Below, one piece after another: positions 1 through 7,282 of a DNA stretch of 11,155 nucleotides. Position numbers and translations under genes: made by a program. The stretch lies in the NCBI GenBank assembly GCA_023420245.1, contig JAEZWL010000194.1:1-11155 (forward strand), written 5' to 3'. The notes beneath the pieces are model-generated. The model had not been told where the DNA came from. It worked only from the letters and a program-made list of their open reading frames with translations, and made no database searches. This DNA comes from Bacillota bacterium. Its GTDB lineage: Bacteria > Bacillota > Clostridia > Oscillospirales > Acutalibacteraceae. How positions within the stretch are numbered: the first letter of the stretch is position 1; every line of letters begins with the position of its first letter.

Positions 1-89
1 GCTCCAAGCCGCGTCAGGTGCTCATCACCTACCAACAATGGCTGGAAATGAGTATGCGCCAGAATGATGAAAACGACAGGAAAGAATAG
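1..89 (+). CDS. C-terminal end of an unidentified protein (partial)
   Basis: An open frame enters from the left edge (first complete codon at position 3) and ends at a TAG at 87-89, giving 28 residues that begin SKPRQVLITYQQWLEM and end in a charged tail, NDENDRKE. It lies in the same direction as ygiQ and 11 nt upstream of it, so the two are probably co-transcribed. I do not recognise the protein. The stretch RQVLITYQQWLEM faintly resembles the C-terminal strand-helix of Phd/YefM-type antitoxins (VLISYEEYERL-like), but 28 residues are too few to support that. Confidence 0.55.
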   Translation, partial: SKPRQVLITYQQWLEMSMRQNDENDRKE

Positions 90-100
90 GGTTTATCAGA

Positions 101-1972
101 ATGCCTTTTTTACCCATAACAAAAGAAGAAACCGAGGCTCTTGGCTGGAGTGAGCCGGACTTTATCATGGTTACCGGAGACGCTTATGTGGATCATCCTT
201 CCTTCGGCACCGCGATCATTTCAAGAGTGCTTGAAATGCACGGGTACCGTGTTGCGATTTTATCACAGCCGGATTGGCACAGTGAAAAGGATTTTAAACG
301 CTTCGGACGACCAAGGCTTGGCTTCTTTGTCAATTCCGGAAATATCGATTCCATGGTGGCTCATTATACCGTGGCACGCCGCCGCCGCCGCGACGACGCT
401 TACTCTCCCGGGAAAAAAGCCGGATTAAGACCGGACAGGGCCGTCATCGTTTATACAAAAATTCTTAAAAAGCTTTATCCAGATTCTCCGGTAATCATCG
501 GCGGGTTGGAAGCTTCCCTTCGCCGTTTTGCCCATTACGATTACTGGGATAATACAATTAGACCGTCTGTTCTGCTGGATTCAGGCGCGGATTTGCTTAC
601 CTACGGTATGGGGGAGAACCAAACCGTTGAGATTGCCCGCCGTTTAAATTTCGGCGAACCGATTGAAACGATTACGGATATTCGCGGAACGTGCTATGCG
701 GTTCCCACAAAGGAATATCGTCCCGCTTCCGCGGTAGACTGCCCAAGCTTTGAACAGGTCTGTCAGAGCAAGAAGGAATACGCGGTTTCCTGCAGAAAGC
801 AGCAGGAGGAACAGGATGCTGTTCGCGGGCGCAGAGTAATCCAGCGGCACGCAAGCATGCTTCTGGTTCAGAATCCGCCGATGCTCCCGTTGACGCAGGA
901 GGAGCTTGACGAACTCTATGCACTTCCCTACGAACGAACCTATCATCCGTCTTATGAAAAAATGGGAGGAGTACCTGCAATTGAGGAAGTCGAATTCTCA
1001 ATTACGCATAACCGGGGCTGCTTCGGTGCCTGTAATTTCTGCTCCATTGCTTTCCATCAAGGGAGGGCAATCACCACGCGCAGTGAGGAATCTATTCTGC
1101 GCGAGGCAAAAAAACTGACAGAAAATCCGCATTTTAAGGGCTATATCCACGATGTCGGCGGTCCGACCGCCAATTTCCGTAATCCCTCCTGTGAGCAGCA
1201 GAGAGAGCACGGTCTTTGCGCCGGAGGAAAAAAATGCCTTGCGCCGAAGCCCTGCCCGGCTTTGAAGGTAGACCACAGCGAGTATCTGGAGCTCTTGCGG
1301 AAGCTCCGGGCACTGCCGAAGATAAAAAAGGTTTTCATCCGCTCCGGCATCCGGTTTGACTATTTGATTGAAGAAAAAGATGATTCCTTTTTTCAGGAGC
1401 TGGTCAAATATCATGTCAGCGGACAGCTAAAGGTCGCTCCCGAGCACTGTACGCCGGAGGTTCTGGATTGTATGGGGAAGCCCCATATCGAAGCCTACTT
1501 GAAATTTCAGAAAAAGTTCTTTCAGCTGAGCAAAAAAGCGGGAAAGGAACAGTATTTGGTTCCGTATCTGATGTCGTCCCATCCGGGCAGTACACTGAAG
1601 GATGCCGTGGAGCTTGCGTTATTTTTAAAGAGGGAGCATCTGCGGCCGGAGCAGGTTCAGGATTTTTACCCGACGCCGGGAACAATCTCGACCTGTATGT
1701 TCTATACGGGATTAAACCCATATACGCTAAAGGAGGTCTATATTCCGAGAACCGATAAGGAAAAAGCAATGCAGCGTGCTTTGCTGCAATACTTTAATCC
1801 CAAAAACAAGGAATTGGTTATAGAAGCCTTGAAAGCGGCGGGGCGCGGCGACTTAATCGGGCAGGGTGAGAAATGCCTGGTTCGTCCGATTGCCGGAACG
1901 CAGCGCACGCAAGATACCAAAAGAGAGAAGCAGGGGAAATGGAGCAGCAAAAAAACAGCAAAAAGGCGCTGA
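101..1972 (+). CDS. ygiQ: YgiQ family radical SAM protein
   Basis: 623 residues, close to the usual length of the YgiQ/UPF0313 family of radical S-adenosylmethionine enzymes; the family's substrate is not known to me. The 4Fe-4S/SAM cluster motif CX3CX2C is present at Cys307, Cys311 and Cys314 (GCFGACNFCS). The N-terminal 300 residues match the family's N-terminal domain, including VTGDAYVDHPSFG near the start and GGLEASLRRFAHYDYW around residues 130-150. A second cysteine set typical of the family lies at Cys364, 373, 379 and 385 (CEQQ...GLC...KKC...KPCP). The C-terminal part carries VAPEH, PYLMSSHPG and QVQDFYPTPGT. The basic tail (KREKQGKWSSKKTAKRR) is probably disordered. A weak GGG-type ribosome site (88-91) precedes ATG 101. 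The 3' end overlaps the start of the MBL gene. The family assignment is firm; the biochemical role is unknown. Confidence 0.95.
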   Translation: MPFLPITKEETEALGWSEPDFIMVTGDAYVDHPSFGTAIISRVLEMHGYRVAILSQPDWHSEKDFKRFGRPRLGFFVNSGNIDSMVAHYTVARRRRRDDAYSPGKKAGLRPDRAVIVYTKILKKLYPDSPVIIGGLEASLRRFAHYDYWDNTIRPSVLLDSGADLLTYGMGENQTVEIARRLNFGEPIETITDIRGTCYAVPTKEYRPASAVDCPSFEQVCQSKKEYAVSCRKQQEEQDAVRGRRVIQRHASMLLVQNPPMLPLTQEELDELYALPYERTYHPSYEKMGGVPAIEEVEFSITHNRGCFGACNFCSIAFHQGRAITTRSEESILREAKKLTENPHFKGYIHDVGGPTANFRNPSCEQQREHGLCAGGKKCLAPKPCPALKVDHSEYLELLRKLRALPKIKKVFIRSGIRFDYLIEEKDDSFFQELVKYHVSGQLKVAPEHCTPEVLDCMGKPHIEAYLKFQKKFFQLSKKAGKEQYLVPYLMSSHPGSTLKDAVELALFLKREHLRPEQVQDFYPTPGTISTCMFYTGLNPYTLKEVYIPRTDKEKAMQRALLQYFNPKNKELVIEALKAAGRGDLIGQGEKCLVRPIAGTQRTQDTKREKQGKWSSKKTAKRR

Positions 1973-2865
1973 AAATCGTACTGGTTCTGCTGGTAGCGTC
2001 CGGATTGATTGTTTCCTTCCTTCCTTACGGAGCGGAAGCTTCTTGGCGTAAGGTTTTCACTTTTTTCGGGCTAACCGATTATTCTTCCGCAGCTGATTCC
2101 AGCCCCGTGTCGGTTCATGTGCTTGATGTCGGCAAGGCGGACAGTATTCTGGTCGAGTGCGGCGGAAAATTCATGCTGGTAGACGGCGGAACCGCGGACC
2201 GCGGCGAGCCTGTGTCCGAGTATCTAAACCGCCGTGGGGTGAAAAAGCTGGAGTATGTGGTAAATACGCACCCGGATGACGACCATATCGGCGGGCTGGG
2301 CGAAATTCTACGCCGGTTTCCGGTCGGTCGCTATCTGGCTCCGTCCATACCGAAGGAGTTGGTTTCGGGCAGCGATTCCTACCGTGATGTCCAAAGGGTG
2401 TTAGAGCAGAAGCAGCTTCCCGTGACTGCCCCAAAACAGGGAGATTCCTTTTTTCTGGGGGCGGTTAACGTAGAAGTACTTGCTCCCATTCACAGCGGAA
2501 TCAGTACAAATAATAATTCCATTGTTCTTCGGGTTACTTATGGCGGCACCCATTTTTTGTTAATGGGGGACGCGGAGAAGGAAGAGGAAAACGATCTGCT
2601 AGAAGCTGGCGTGGAGCTTTCCGCACAGGTTTTGAAAGTAGGTCACCACGGAAGCGACACCTCAACCACCGAGGTGTTTTTGAAGGCGGTTAAGCCACGG
2701 TATGCTGCGATATCTGTAGCGGATGACAGAAACGGTCTTCCGAAGAAGAAGGTGTTGAAAAGGCTGAGGGATGCCGGTGCGGAAATATACCGGACGGATG
2801 TTGGCGGAACGCTTATTTTTCTGAGCGATGGTAAAAATATTACTGTTGTCACTGAAAAAGACTAA
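1939..2865 (+). CDS. ComEC/Rec2-like MBL-fold metallo-hydrolase, membrane-anchored
   Basis: The frame is open from 1873, but ATG 1939 is preferred: it has purine-rich AGAGAAG and AGGGG upstream and places a basic tail (NSKK) directly before one hydrophobic segment (residues about 10-30), a signal anchor that would put the enzyme outside the membrane. This gives 308 residues. The rest is the soluble MBL domain related to the C-terminal part of ComEC: DVGKADSILV (63-72), metal motif THPDDDHIGGL (His111, Asp113, Asp115, His116), MGDAEKEEE (Asp211), VGHHGSDTST (His236, His237) and a C-terminal YRTDVGG. The usual GHP motif after the ISV strand reads GLP here (Leu267), so a normally conserved histidine is missing. 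It lacks the ComEC channel domain, so it is not ComEC itself. Related free-standing proteins are called MBL hydrolases or competence-like nucleases; the substrate is unknown. It overlaps ygiQ by 34 nt and precedes the DUF3006 gene, a frequent partner. Confidence 0.88.
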   Translation: MEQQKNSKKALKIVLVLLVASGLIVSFLPYGAEASWRKVFTFFGLTDYSSAADSSPVSVHVLDVGKADSILVECGGKFMLVDGGTADRGEPVSEYLNRRGVKKLEYVVNTHPDDDHIGGLGEILRRFPVGRYLAPSIPKELVSGSDSYRDVQRVLEQKQLPVTAPKQGDSFFLGAVNVEVLAPIHSGISTNNNSIVLRVTYGGTHFLLMGDAEKEEENDLLEAGVELSAQVLKVGHHGSDTSTTEVFLKAVKPRYAAISVADDRNGLPKKKVLKRLRDAGAEIYRTDVGGTLIFLSDGKNITVVTEKD

Positions 2866-2905
2866 ATATATTTCAAATATCATAGCAAGAGGAGAAAGAG
2901 AGAGT

Positions 2906-3130
2906 ATGAAAACGCTTACCATTGACCGTTTTGAAGGTACCTACGCAATTTGCGAGGGCAAAGACGAAAAATTCTTTGCAATTGATGTTTCCGAGCTGCC
3001 GAAAGGAGCAAAGGCAGGGGATATTCTTAATGTGGATGATGCCGAAGGGACCCTGAGCATCAACGAAGAAGCCACCGCTCAGAAACGTACGAAAATGAAG
3101 AATATGCAGGATAAACTTTTTAGTAAGTAG
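2906..3130 (+). CDS. DUF3006 domain-containing small protein
   Basis: 74 residues starting MKTLTIDRFEGTYAICEG. The frame is open from 2828, but that start lies inside the MBL gene. ATG 2906 has an AGAGGAG-type ribosome site (about 2888-2894) and fits the family start exactly. The family pattern is visible: IDRFEGxYAxCE at the N terminus, LPKGAKAGDIL in the middle (about 31-41), and a basic helix ending in KMKNMQDKLFSK. There is no signal peptide or membrane segment, so it should be cytoplasmic. Function is unknown. In Firmicutes this family is often encoded directly beside ComEC-like MBL hydrolases, as here (40 nt gap), which suggests a functional link. A poor promoter-like pair (TTGTCA at 2846 with TATATT at 2867, spacer only 15) lies upstream; co-transcription with the MBL gene is more likely. 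Confidence 0.85.
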   Translation: MKTLTIDRFEGTYAICEGKDEKFFAIDVSELPKGAKAGDILNVDDAEGTLSINEEATAQKRTKMKNMQDKLFSK

Positions 3131-3170
3131 ACAGTTACCCTTTCGTCACAGCCAGTACTCTGTAACATCT

Positions 3171-3215
3171 AAAAAAAGCGCTGCCGCAGGAATCAACCGC
3201 GGCAGCGCTTTTTTA
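3171..3215. terminator. Bidirectional intrinsic terminator between converging genes
   Basis: A perfect inverted repeat AGCGCTGCCGC (3177-3187) pairs with GCGGCAGCGCT (3199-3209) around an 11-nt loop. The stem extends by A:T pairs to about 16 bp (3172-3187 with 3199-3214). The T-run at 3209-3214 serves the + strand operon ending at 3130. The A-run at 3171-3177 becomes a T-run on the - strand and serves rodA, whose stop codon is only a few bases away at 3220. Nothing else is seen in the 89-nt gap. Confidence 0.93.
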
Positions 3216-3219
3216 CAAA

Positions 3220-4368
3220 TTATCTTCGCAGGGACACCCTTTCCGGGTTTACCTTATGCATATGGACATTCAGAGCAAGACCGAACCCTAAATATAAACA
3301 GGCTGAGGACGAACCTCCCGCACTGAAAAACGGCAGTGTAACGCCCATAACCGGCAGAAGGTTCAGGCACATTCCAAGGTTAAACAGTGTCTGCGCGGCG
3401 ATCATGCCGAAAAACCCGAAGCAAATCGAACTTCCCAGAACATCGCTTGACTTCCGCGCAATCCGAAGCGTTTTCAGAAGAAGAAGAAGAAGAAGAAGCA
3501 TCAACAGGGTACATCCGACAAAACCAAGCTGCTCGCCCGCGACGGAAAAAATAAAGTCGCTTTGCTGAACAGGGACAAGTCCCTTGTTTACTCTGGGGCT
3601 TTTAAACAAGCCTCTGCCCCAAAGCTGCCCGCTGCCGATGGAGGTACGTCCCTGAATCTGCTGCAGACCCTTGTCAAGCGCGTCTGTTTCCGGGTGGCGG
3701 AAAATCGTCAAGCGCTCCTTCTGGTAATCCTTTAAAACATATTCAAACGCAAGCGGGAATGCAACCGCCAGTGCCGTAATCACGGCGGTAAAATACCGAA
3801 GCTGTACGCCCGCCCCGAACGACATGGCAAGGAACATGCAGAAGAAGATTACCGCCGCTCCGTCGTCTCCCTGAAAGTGTACCAAAATTACCGGGATTGA
3901 CGCGTGGCAGGCCAAAAGGATAATATGGAGCGGCTTTTTCAATAAGTCCTTGTCCACAAGTTCGGACAGATGCTTGGAAAAGGTAATGATGAAGCCGATT
4001 TTCACAAGCTCGCTTGGCTGGAAGGTAGTTCCGGGCAGCTGAATCCACGCCTTGGCGTTAATACCGCCGCTGCTGACAACCGCAATACCGAACAGCTGGG
4101 TATATACAATTAGAAACAGGCAGAAGCCGGCCACCAGATACCAGTAGCCAGCCATTTCCCGATAATCGATCAGTGTTAAAACAATGGCTCCCGCGTAGCC
4201 CAAAAGAACGGCAACCAGCTGAATGATAAAATAGCTTTTGGATTTATCCGCAGGGGTGGGGACGGTTTTCAGCAGCAAAAGGCTGTAGGCGGATATCGAA
4301 AGCATAATCAGCCAATAAAGCTTGTCCGTCTTTTTTAGATAATTCAGAAATGATTTTAATGCTTGCAT
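3220..4368 (-). CDS. rodA: RodA-type SEDS peptidoglycan glycosyltransferase
   Basis: 382 residues with about ten hydrophobic segments, a SEDS (shape, elongation, division, sporulation) family integral membrane protein. The family polymerises lipid II into glycan strands together with a class B penicillin-binding protein. Family motifs visible: GGINAKAWIQL...FQPSELVKIGFI (101-127), the DxG motif that should hold the catalytic aspartate (GDDGAA, Asp168), the extracellular loop RLTIFRHPETD...GLQQIQGRTSIGSGQLWGRGLFKSP (219-258), QSDFIFSVAGEQLGFVG (269-285) and LPVMGVTLPFFSAGGSS (338-354). IGSGQLWGRGL and QSDFIFSV favour RodA over FtsW/SpoVE, but the paralogues are close. Usual SYGGSS reads SAGGSS. 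Eight consecutive leucines (291-298) come from a CTT repeat. ATG 4368 has a GAGGTGA ribosome site 5-7 nt away and a good promoter. No mreBCD or PBP gene is adjacent. Confidence 0.92.
   Translation of the reverse strand: MQALKSFLNYLKKTDKLYWLIMLSISAYSLLLLKTVPTPADKSKSYFIIQLVAVLLGYAGAIVLTLIDYREMAGYWYLVAGFCLFLIVYTQLFGIAVVSSGGINAKAWIQLPGTTFQPSELVKIGFIITFSKHLSELVDKDLLKKPLHIILLACHASIPVILVHFQGDDGAAVIFFCMFLAMSFGAGVQLRYFTAVITALAVAFPLAFEYVLKDYQKERLTIFRHPETDALDKGLQQIQGRTSIGSGQLWGRGLFKSPRVNKGLVPVQQSDFIFSVAGEQLGFVGCTLLMLLLLLLLLKTLRIARKSSDVLGSSICFGFFGMIAAQTLFNLGMCLNLLPVMGVTLPFFSAGGSSSACLYLGFGLALNVHMHKVNPERVSLRR
3478..3498. repeat. Trinucleotide microsatellite (AAG)7 inside rodA
   Basis: Seven uninterrupted AAG units on the + strand read as seven CTT leucine codons in rodA, followed by CTG (Leu291-298), inside a predicted membrane segment. 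Slippage here would add or remove leucines without breaking the frame. Confidence 0.9.
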
Positions 4369-4385
4369 GGTTTCACCTCACATTT

Positions 4386-4414
4386 ATTATATGATGGATA
4401 TGCGCAACATGCAA
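4386..4414 (-). promoter_or_regulatory. Sigma-A-type promoter of rodA
   Basis: On the - strand, TTGCAT (4409-4414) and a perfect TATAAT (4386-4391) are separated by 17 bp. The -10 lies about 17 nt from the start codon side of the gene, so the 5' leader is very short (about 10-15 nt) and just holds the GAGGTGA ribosome site. This gives rodA expression independent of the two-component operon upstream. Confidence 0.72.
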
Positions 4415-4441
4415 GATGAAAGAAGGAATATTCCCTTAAAT

Positions 4442-4472
4442 AAAAAAGCCGATACATCCGAAAACGCATCGG
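4442..4472 (-). terminator. Probable weak terminator after the histidine kinase gene
   Basis: Read on the - strand, CCGAT (4468-4472) can pair with ATCGG (4449-4453) around an imperfect inner part (CG/CG with an internal loop, TTTT tip), followed by a run of six T (4442-4447). The stem is short and interrupted, so read-through from the kinase gene into rodA is plausible. The rest of the 4369-4543 gap contains only the rodA promoter. Confidence 0.45.
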
Positions 4473-4543
4473 TATAAAGGCGAAATATAGCGGTCGACTT
4501 GAAAAATAACCTTGTGGTTTAGTGCGGATTGAGTATCAATGAA

Positions 4544-6571
4544 TCAGGAGGTTTGGTTGAACTCTACCTCGGCGGTAAACAAATCCGCGTCGGTTTGGAT
4601 ACGGAAAAATCCGCCGCACGCCTCCGTAAAGCTTTTTGCAATCGATAGCCCTAAGCCGCTTCCGCTGTCAGTCCTTGAATGATCCCCCCGGACAAAACGC
4701 TCCGTCATATCCAGCTGGGAATTTAATTCAAATTGGGAAATATTTTTAATGGCGGCACGCGCTTTATGATTGCAACTATCAAGAGACACGTAGATGCGGG
4801 AACCGTCAAGCGAGTATTGCAGCGCATTTTCAATCAAATTTTGAAATACGCGGTAAAGCCGTTGCCCGTCGGCGTAAATCATAACGGCAAACTCCGGGAT
4901 ATCCGCCTTGAATGTTAGGTCGGAGGCTTCAATCCGCTCCTCCATATCCGCGAGAGTCTGGCGCAGAAGCTTTGCCAGGTCGAGAGATTCCATTTTCAGC
5001 TCGATATTGCCGCTGGTCGCTTTGCTTACCTCAAAAATATCCTGTACCATATTTTTCAGTCGGTCGGATTTTTCCGCGAGTACCTGAACATAATCTCTGA
5101 TATAATCGGGCAGGTCCTCCTCCTGCTTCAGCAGGTCGATGTAACCGATGATCGAGGTAAGCGGGGTTTTGATATCATGTGAAACATTGGTGATCAAGTC
5201 TATTTTCATGCGCTCGCTTTTTAAGCGTTCCTCAATTGCCGTATCGATGCCCGATTGAATCTCATTGAGCTCGCCGGCGGCGCGGTTTAAATCCGAATCG
5301 TTCGGGAGCAAGAGAACGGCGGAGGTATTTCCGGCTTTGATAAATGATATCTGATCAATCAATAATCCGATTTCATTTACCGTATTGCCAAAATTTTTTG
5401 AGTATCGGTAAAGCAGATAGAACATGAGGATAAGGGAACAAATCATCAGGAAGAAACCAGGCAGCCGGTCAAGCCTGTTGCTTGAGAGTATCAGAATAAA
5501 AAGTAACAGGATTCCGATTTCAGAGCCAAGAAATGCCCAGAATCGTAAAATCAGCTGTTTCTGAACCGATTTCCCATTTTCCAGTTTTCTGTAATTGGAG
5601 AGGAAAAAATGAATACAGTTATTTTTATAGAATTTTGGATTGTATCTTATATCATTAATAATGATATAGTAGCAGAAAATGGAAATGATACCGGCAAATC
5701 CCAACTGTACCCAGCTGTCACCCAAAAAGCTGTCCCTAGAAAAGGTAACCAGTCCGTGGAAAAGCTGATAATCAGTAGCGGCAACGCATAACAGGCAAAA
5801 AGCTTTGAACTCAAACCAAAAATAGCTGCTGAACCGTGCCAGTGCGAAATCTGCCTGTTTTTTATCCTTCCGAAGGAAAAAATAAAGTAAAAAAAACAGG
5901 ATCCCTGCTGCACCAATAAAACAGAATCGATATAGCACCGTTCTTAATTCACTTTGGTACTCAATAACGCCGTAGAGACTGCCGGAGTCTTCGTTTCCGC
6001 CATATGCCTTTGTAGGCTGAATTTTTGCCAGTATATTAATTTTATAATCGCTCGTGTCCCGGTCGGTAAATTGCACATTAGTATATCCGGGTAAATACCA
6101 CATTCCCTGATTGGGGTTATAAATCCTGTTTTTTCCATAGACATCGATTTTTGTGTTGTCTTTGGTAATGGATACGTTTTTTCCGTCAAAGCTAAGCAGA
6201 AAATTATATCCGTTTGGTGGGAATGGGTCGTTGCTTAAATCAGAGTATCCATAATCGGAATAAGCCAGTTCATGTGCCCGAAATACCTGGATCAGCATAT
6301 TTTTGCCCGGGTCATCGTTGCTTATGCGATAGTCGTCCTCTTCTCTGCCAAAATAATTTAATATAACTTCCAATTGGGCACTCATAGCTCTCTTAAATCG
6401 GTAGGTATCCTGATAATTCTTTGCAAATGCGTCGTTCAGATATTGCCCGGCTCTAACGGGATTAAACGCGGCCGATATCCCGGGAACGGCAAGACTGCAC
6501 ATTGCGGTAAGACTGAGTAAAAAGCTTAAAAAACCGATCGCTATTTTAGGATTTTTCCATTTTGTAACCAA
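4544..6571 (-). CDS. Membrane sensor histidine kinase with an unrecognised extracytoplasmic domain
   Basis: 675 residues. Membrane segment 1 (about 9-31) is followed by an outside domain of about 180 residues (32-211) that I cannot assign to a known sensor family. It has many Tyr and Asn residues (e.g. ELAYSDYGYSDL, IYNPNQGMWYLPGY) and no cysteines. Further hydrophobic segments lie near 212-233, 250-270, 288-305, 343-362 and 371-389. A linker leads to the dimerisation domain with the H-box NVSHDIKTPLTSIIGY (phospho-acceptor His465). The ATPase domain has the N-box QNLIENALQYS (Asn578, Asn582) and G-box DSGSGLGLSIAK (635-646). The usual DxGxG position reads IKNIS, a variant I associate with a subgroup of Firmicute kinases. 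It autophosphorylates on His465 and should pass phosphate to the regulator encoded just upstream, whose gene it overlaps by 26 nt. The start is TTG, supported by AAGGTGG 9 nt upstream. The signal is unknown. Confidence 0.93.
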   Translation of the reverse strand: MVTKWKNPKIAIGFLSFLLSLTAMCSLAVPGISAAFNPVRAGQYLNDAFAKNYQDTYRFKRAMSAQLEVILNYFGREEDDYRISNDDPGKNMLIQVFRAHELAYSDYGYSDLSNDPFPPNGYNFLLSFDGKNVSITKDNTKIDVYGKNRIYNPNQGMWYLPGYTNVQFTDRDTSDYKINILAKIQPTKAYGGNEDSGSLYGVIEYQSELRTVLYRFCFIGAAGILFFLLYFFLRKDKKQADFALARFSSYFWFEFKAFCLLCVAATDYQLFHGLVTFSRDSFLGDSWVQLGFAGIISIFCYYIIINDIRYNPKFYKNNCIHFFLSNYRKLENGKSVQKQLILRFWAFLGSEIGILLLFILILSSNRLDRLPGFFLMICSLILMFYLLYRYSKNFGNTVNEIGLLIDQISFIKAGNTSAVLLLPNDSDLNRAAGELNEIQSGIDTAIEERLKSERMKIDLITNVSHDIKTPLTSIIGYIDLLKQEEDLPDYIRDYVQVLAEKSDRLKNMVQDIFEVSKATSGNIELKMESLDLAKLLRQTLADMEERIEASDLTFKADIPEFAVMIYADGQRLYRVFQNLIENALQYSLDGSRIYVSLDSCNHKARAAIKNISQFELNSQLDMTERFVRGDHSRTDSGSGLGLSIAKSFTEACGGFFRIQTDADLFTAEVEFNQTS

Positions 6572-7247
6572 TGCCCCACACCACCTTTAAGTATTCGGGT
6601 TCCTTTGGGTTAAGCTCGATTTTTTCCCGTATCCGGCGGATATGTACCATCACGGTGTTTTCGGCGGAAAAGGCCGGCTCATTCCAAACCCGCCGGTAGA
6701 TTTCCTCCGCCGGAAAAATCCTGCCGAGATTTCGCATCATCAAATCAATGATTTTGGTTTCCGTCGGGGTAAGTTTTACCGGTTCGCCGTCGGCTTTTAA
6801 AACCAGTTCGTCAGGGTTGTAAGAAAGACGTCCGTTTGCGATGATGTTTTTTCCGGGCTGAAAGTTAATGTCTCCAAGGCTTGTATACCGTCGCAGATGA
6901 GAGCGTACGCGCGCCGCCAGCTCCATTGAGTTGAACGGCTTCGTTACATAATCGTCCGCACCCATGGAAAGCCCGATGATTTTATCGGAATTTTCACTTT
7001 TAGCCGAAAGTACGATAATCGGAATGTTCTGTTTTTCCCGGATTTTCATTACAGCGGAAAGACCATCCAGCTTCGGCATCATCACGTCGATTATAATCAG
7101 CTGCACGGAATAAGCCATCGTCATTTCAAGTGCCTGAATTCCGTCATAGGCGCAAAGCACTTTATAGCCTTCCTTTTCCAAAAGGAGCGCGATGGCCCGC
7201 ACAATTTCATGGTCGTCATCCACGACTAATACCGTATTCTGTTCCAT
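6546..7247 (-). CDS. OmpR/PhoB-family DNA-binding response regulator
   Basis: 233 residues, the normal family length. The receiver domain (1-120) has the acidic pocket Asp10-Asp12 (VVDDDHE), phospho-acceptor Asp54 (IIIDVMMP), Ser81 in place of the common Thr (VLSAKSE) and Lys103 (YVTKPF). The C-terminal winged helix (about 135-233) shows LTPTETKIIDLMMRNLGRIFPAEEIYRRVW and the recognition helix region NTVMVHIRRIREKIE, ending VVWGIGYKMEK. ATG 7247 has GGGAGGG 7 nt upstream. It is the first gene of an operon with the histidine kinase, and the pair should work together. The target genes are unknown. The repeat cluster at 7283-7336, between its promoter and start codon, is a candidate site for autoregulation. 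VanR-like and other PhoB-like regulators look similar at this level, so I give no gene symbol. Confidence 0.95.
   Translation of the reverse strand: MEQNTVLVVDDDHEIVRAIALLLEKEGYKVLCAYDGIQALEMTMAYSVQLIIIDVMMPKLDGLSAVMKIREKQNIPIIVLSAKSENSDKIIGLSMGADDYVTKPFNSMELAARVRSHLRRYTSLGDINFQPGKNIIANGRLSYNPDELVLKADGEPVKLTPTETKIIDLMMRNLGRIFPAEEIYRRVWNEPAFSAENTVMVHIRRIREKIELNPKEPEYLKVVWGIGYKMEKS
6569..6587 (-). promoter_or_regulatory. Ribosome site that fixes a TTG start for the kinase
   Basis: On the - strand AAGGTGG (6581-6587) sits 9 nt before TTG (6569-6571). The next in-frame Met is residue 24, in the middle of the first membrane segment, so it is a poor alternative. The site lies inside the 3' end of the response-regulator gene, so translation of the kinase is probably coupled to that of the regulator and held lower. 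Confidence 0.7.
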
Positions 7248-7282
7248 TTGCTTTCCCTCCCAAAGGTCCTGTATATAAAATA

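Noticed and set aside
998..1414. Open frame of 138 codons on the - strand inside ygiQ
   Set aside because: It lies wholly antisense to a clearly conserved enzyme, has no recognisable protein motif and is one of several such frames caused by codon bias.
1873..1938. Earlier start of the MBL gene at 1873
   Set aside because: The 22 extra residues (polar and basic, read within ygiQ) do not resemble the family start. ATG 1939 has a better ribosome site and gives a normal signal anchor.
4544..7247. Identification of the two-component pair as VanR/VanS
   Set aside because: The regulator and half-sites look PhoB/VanR-like in general, but the sensor part is unlike VanS and no vanHAX-type genes are present.
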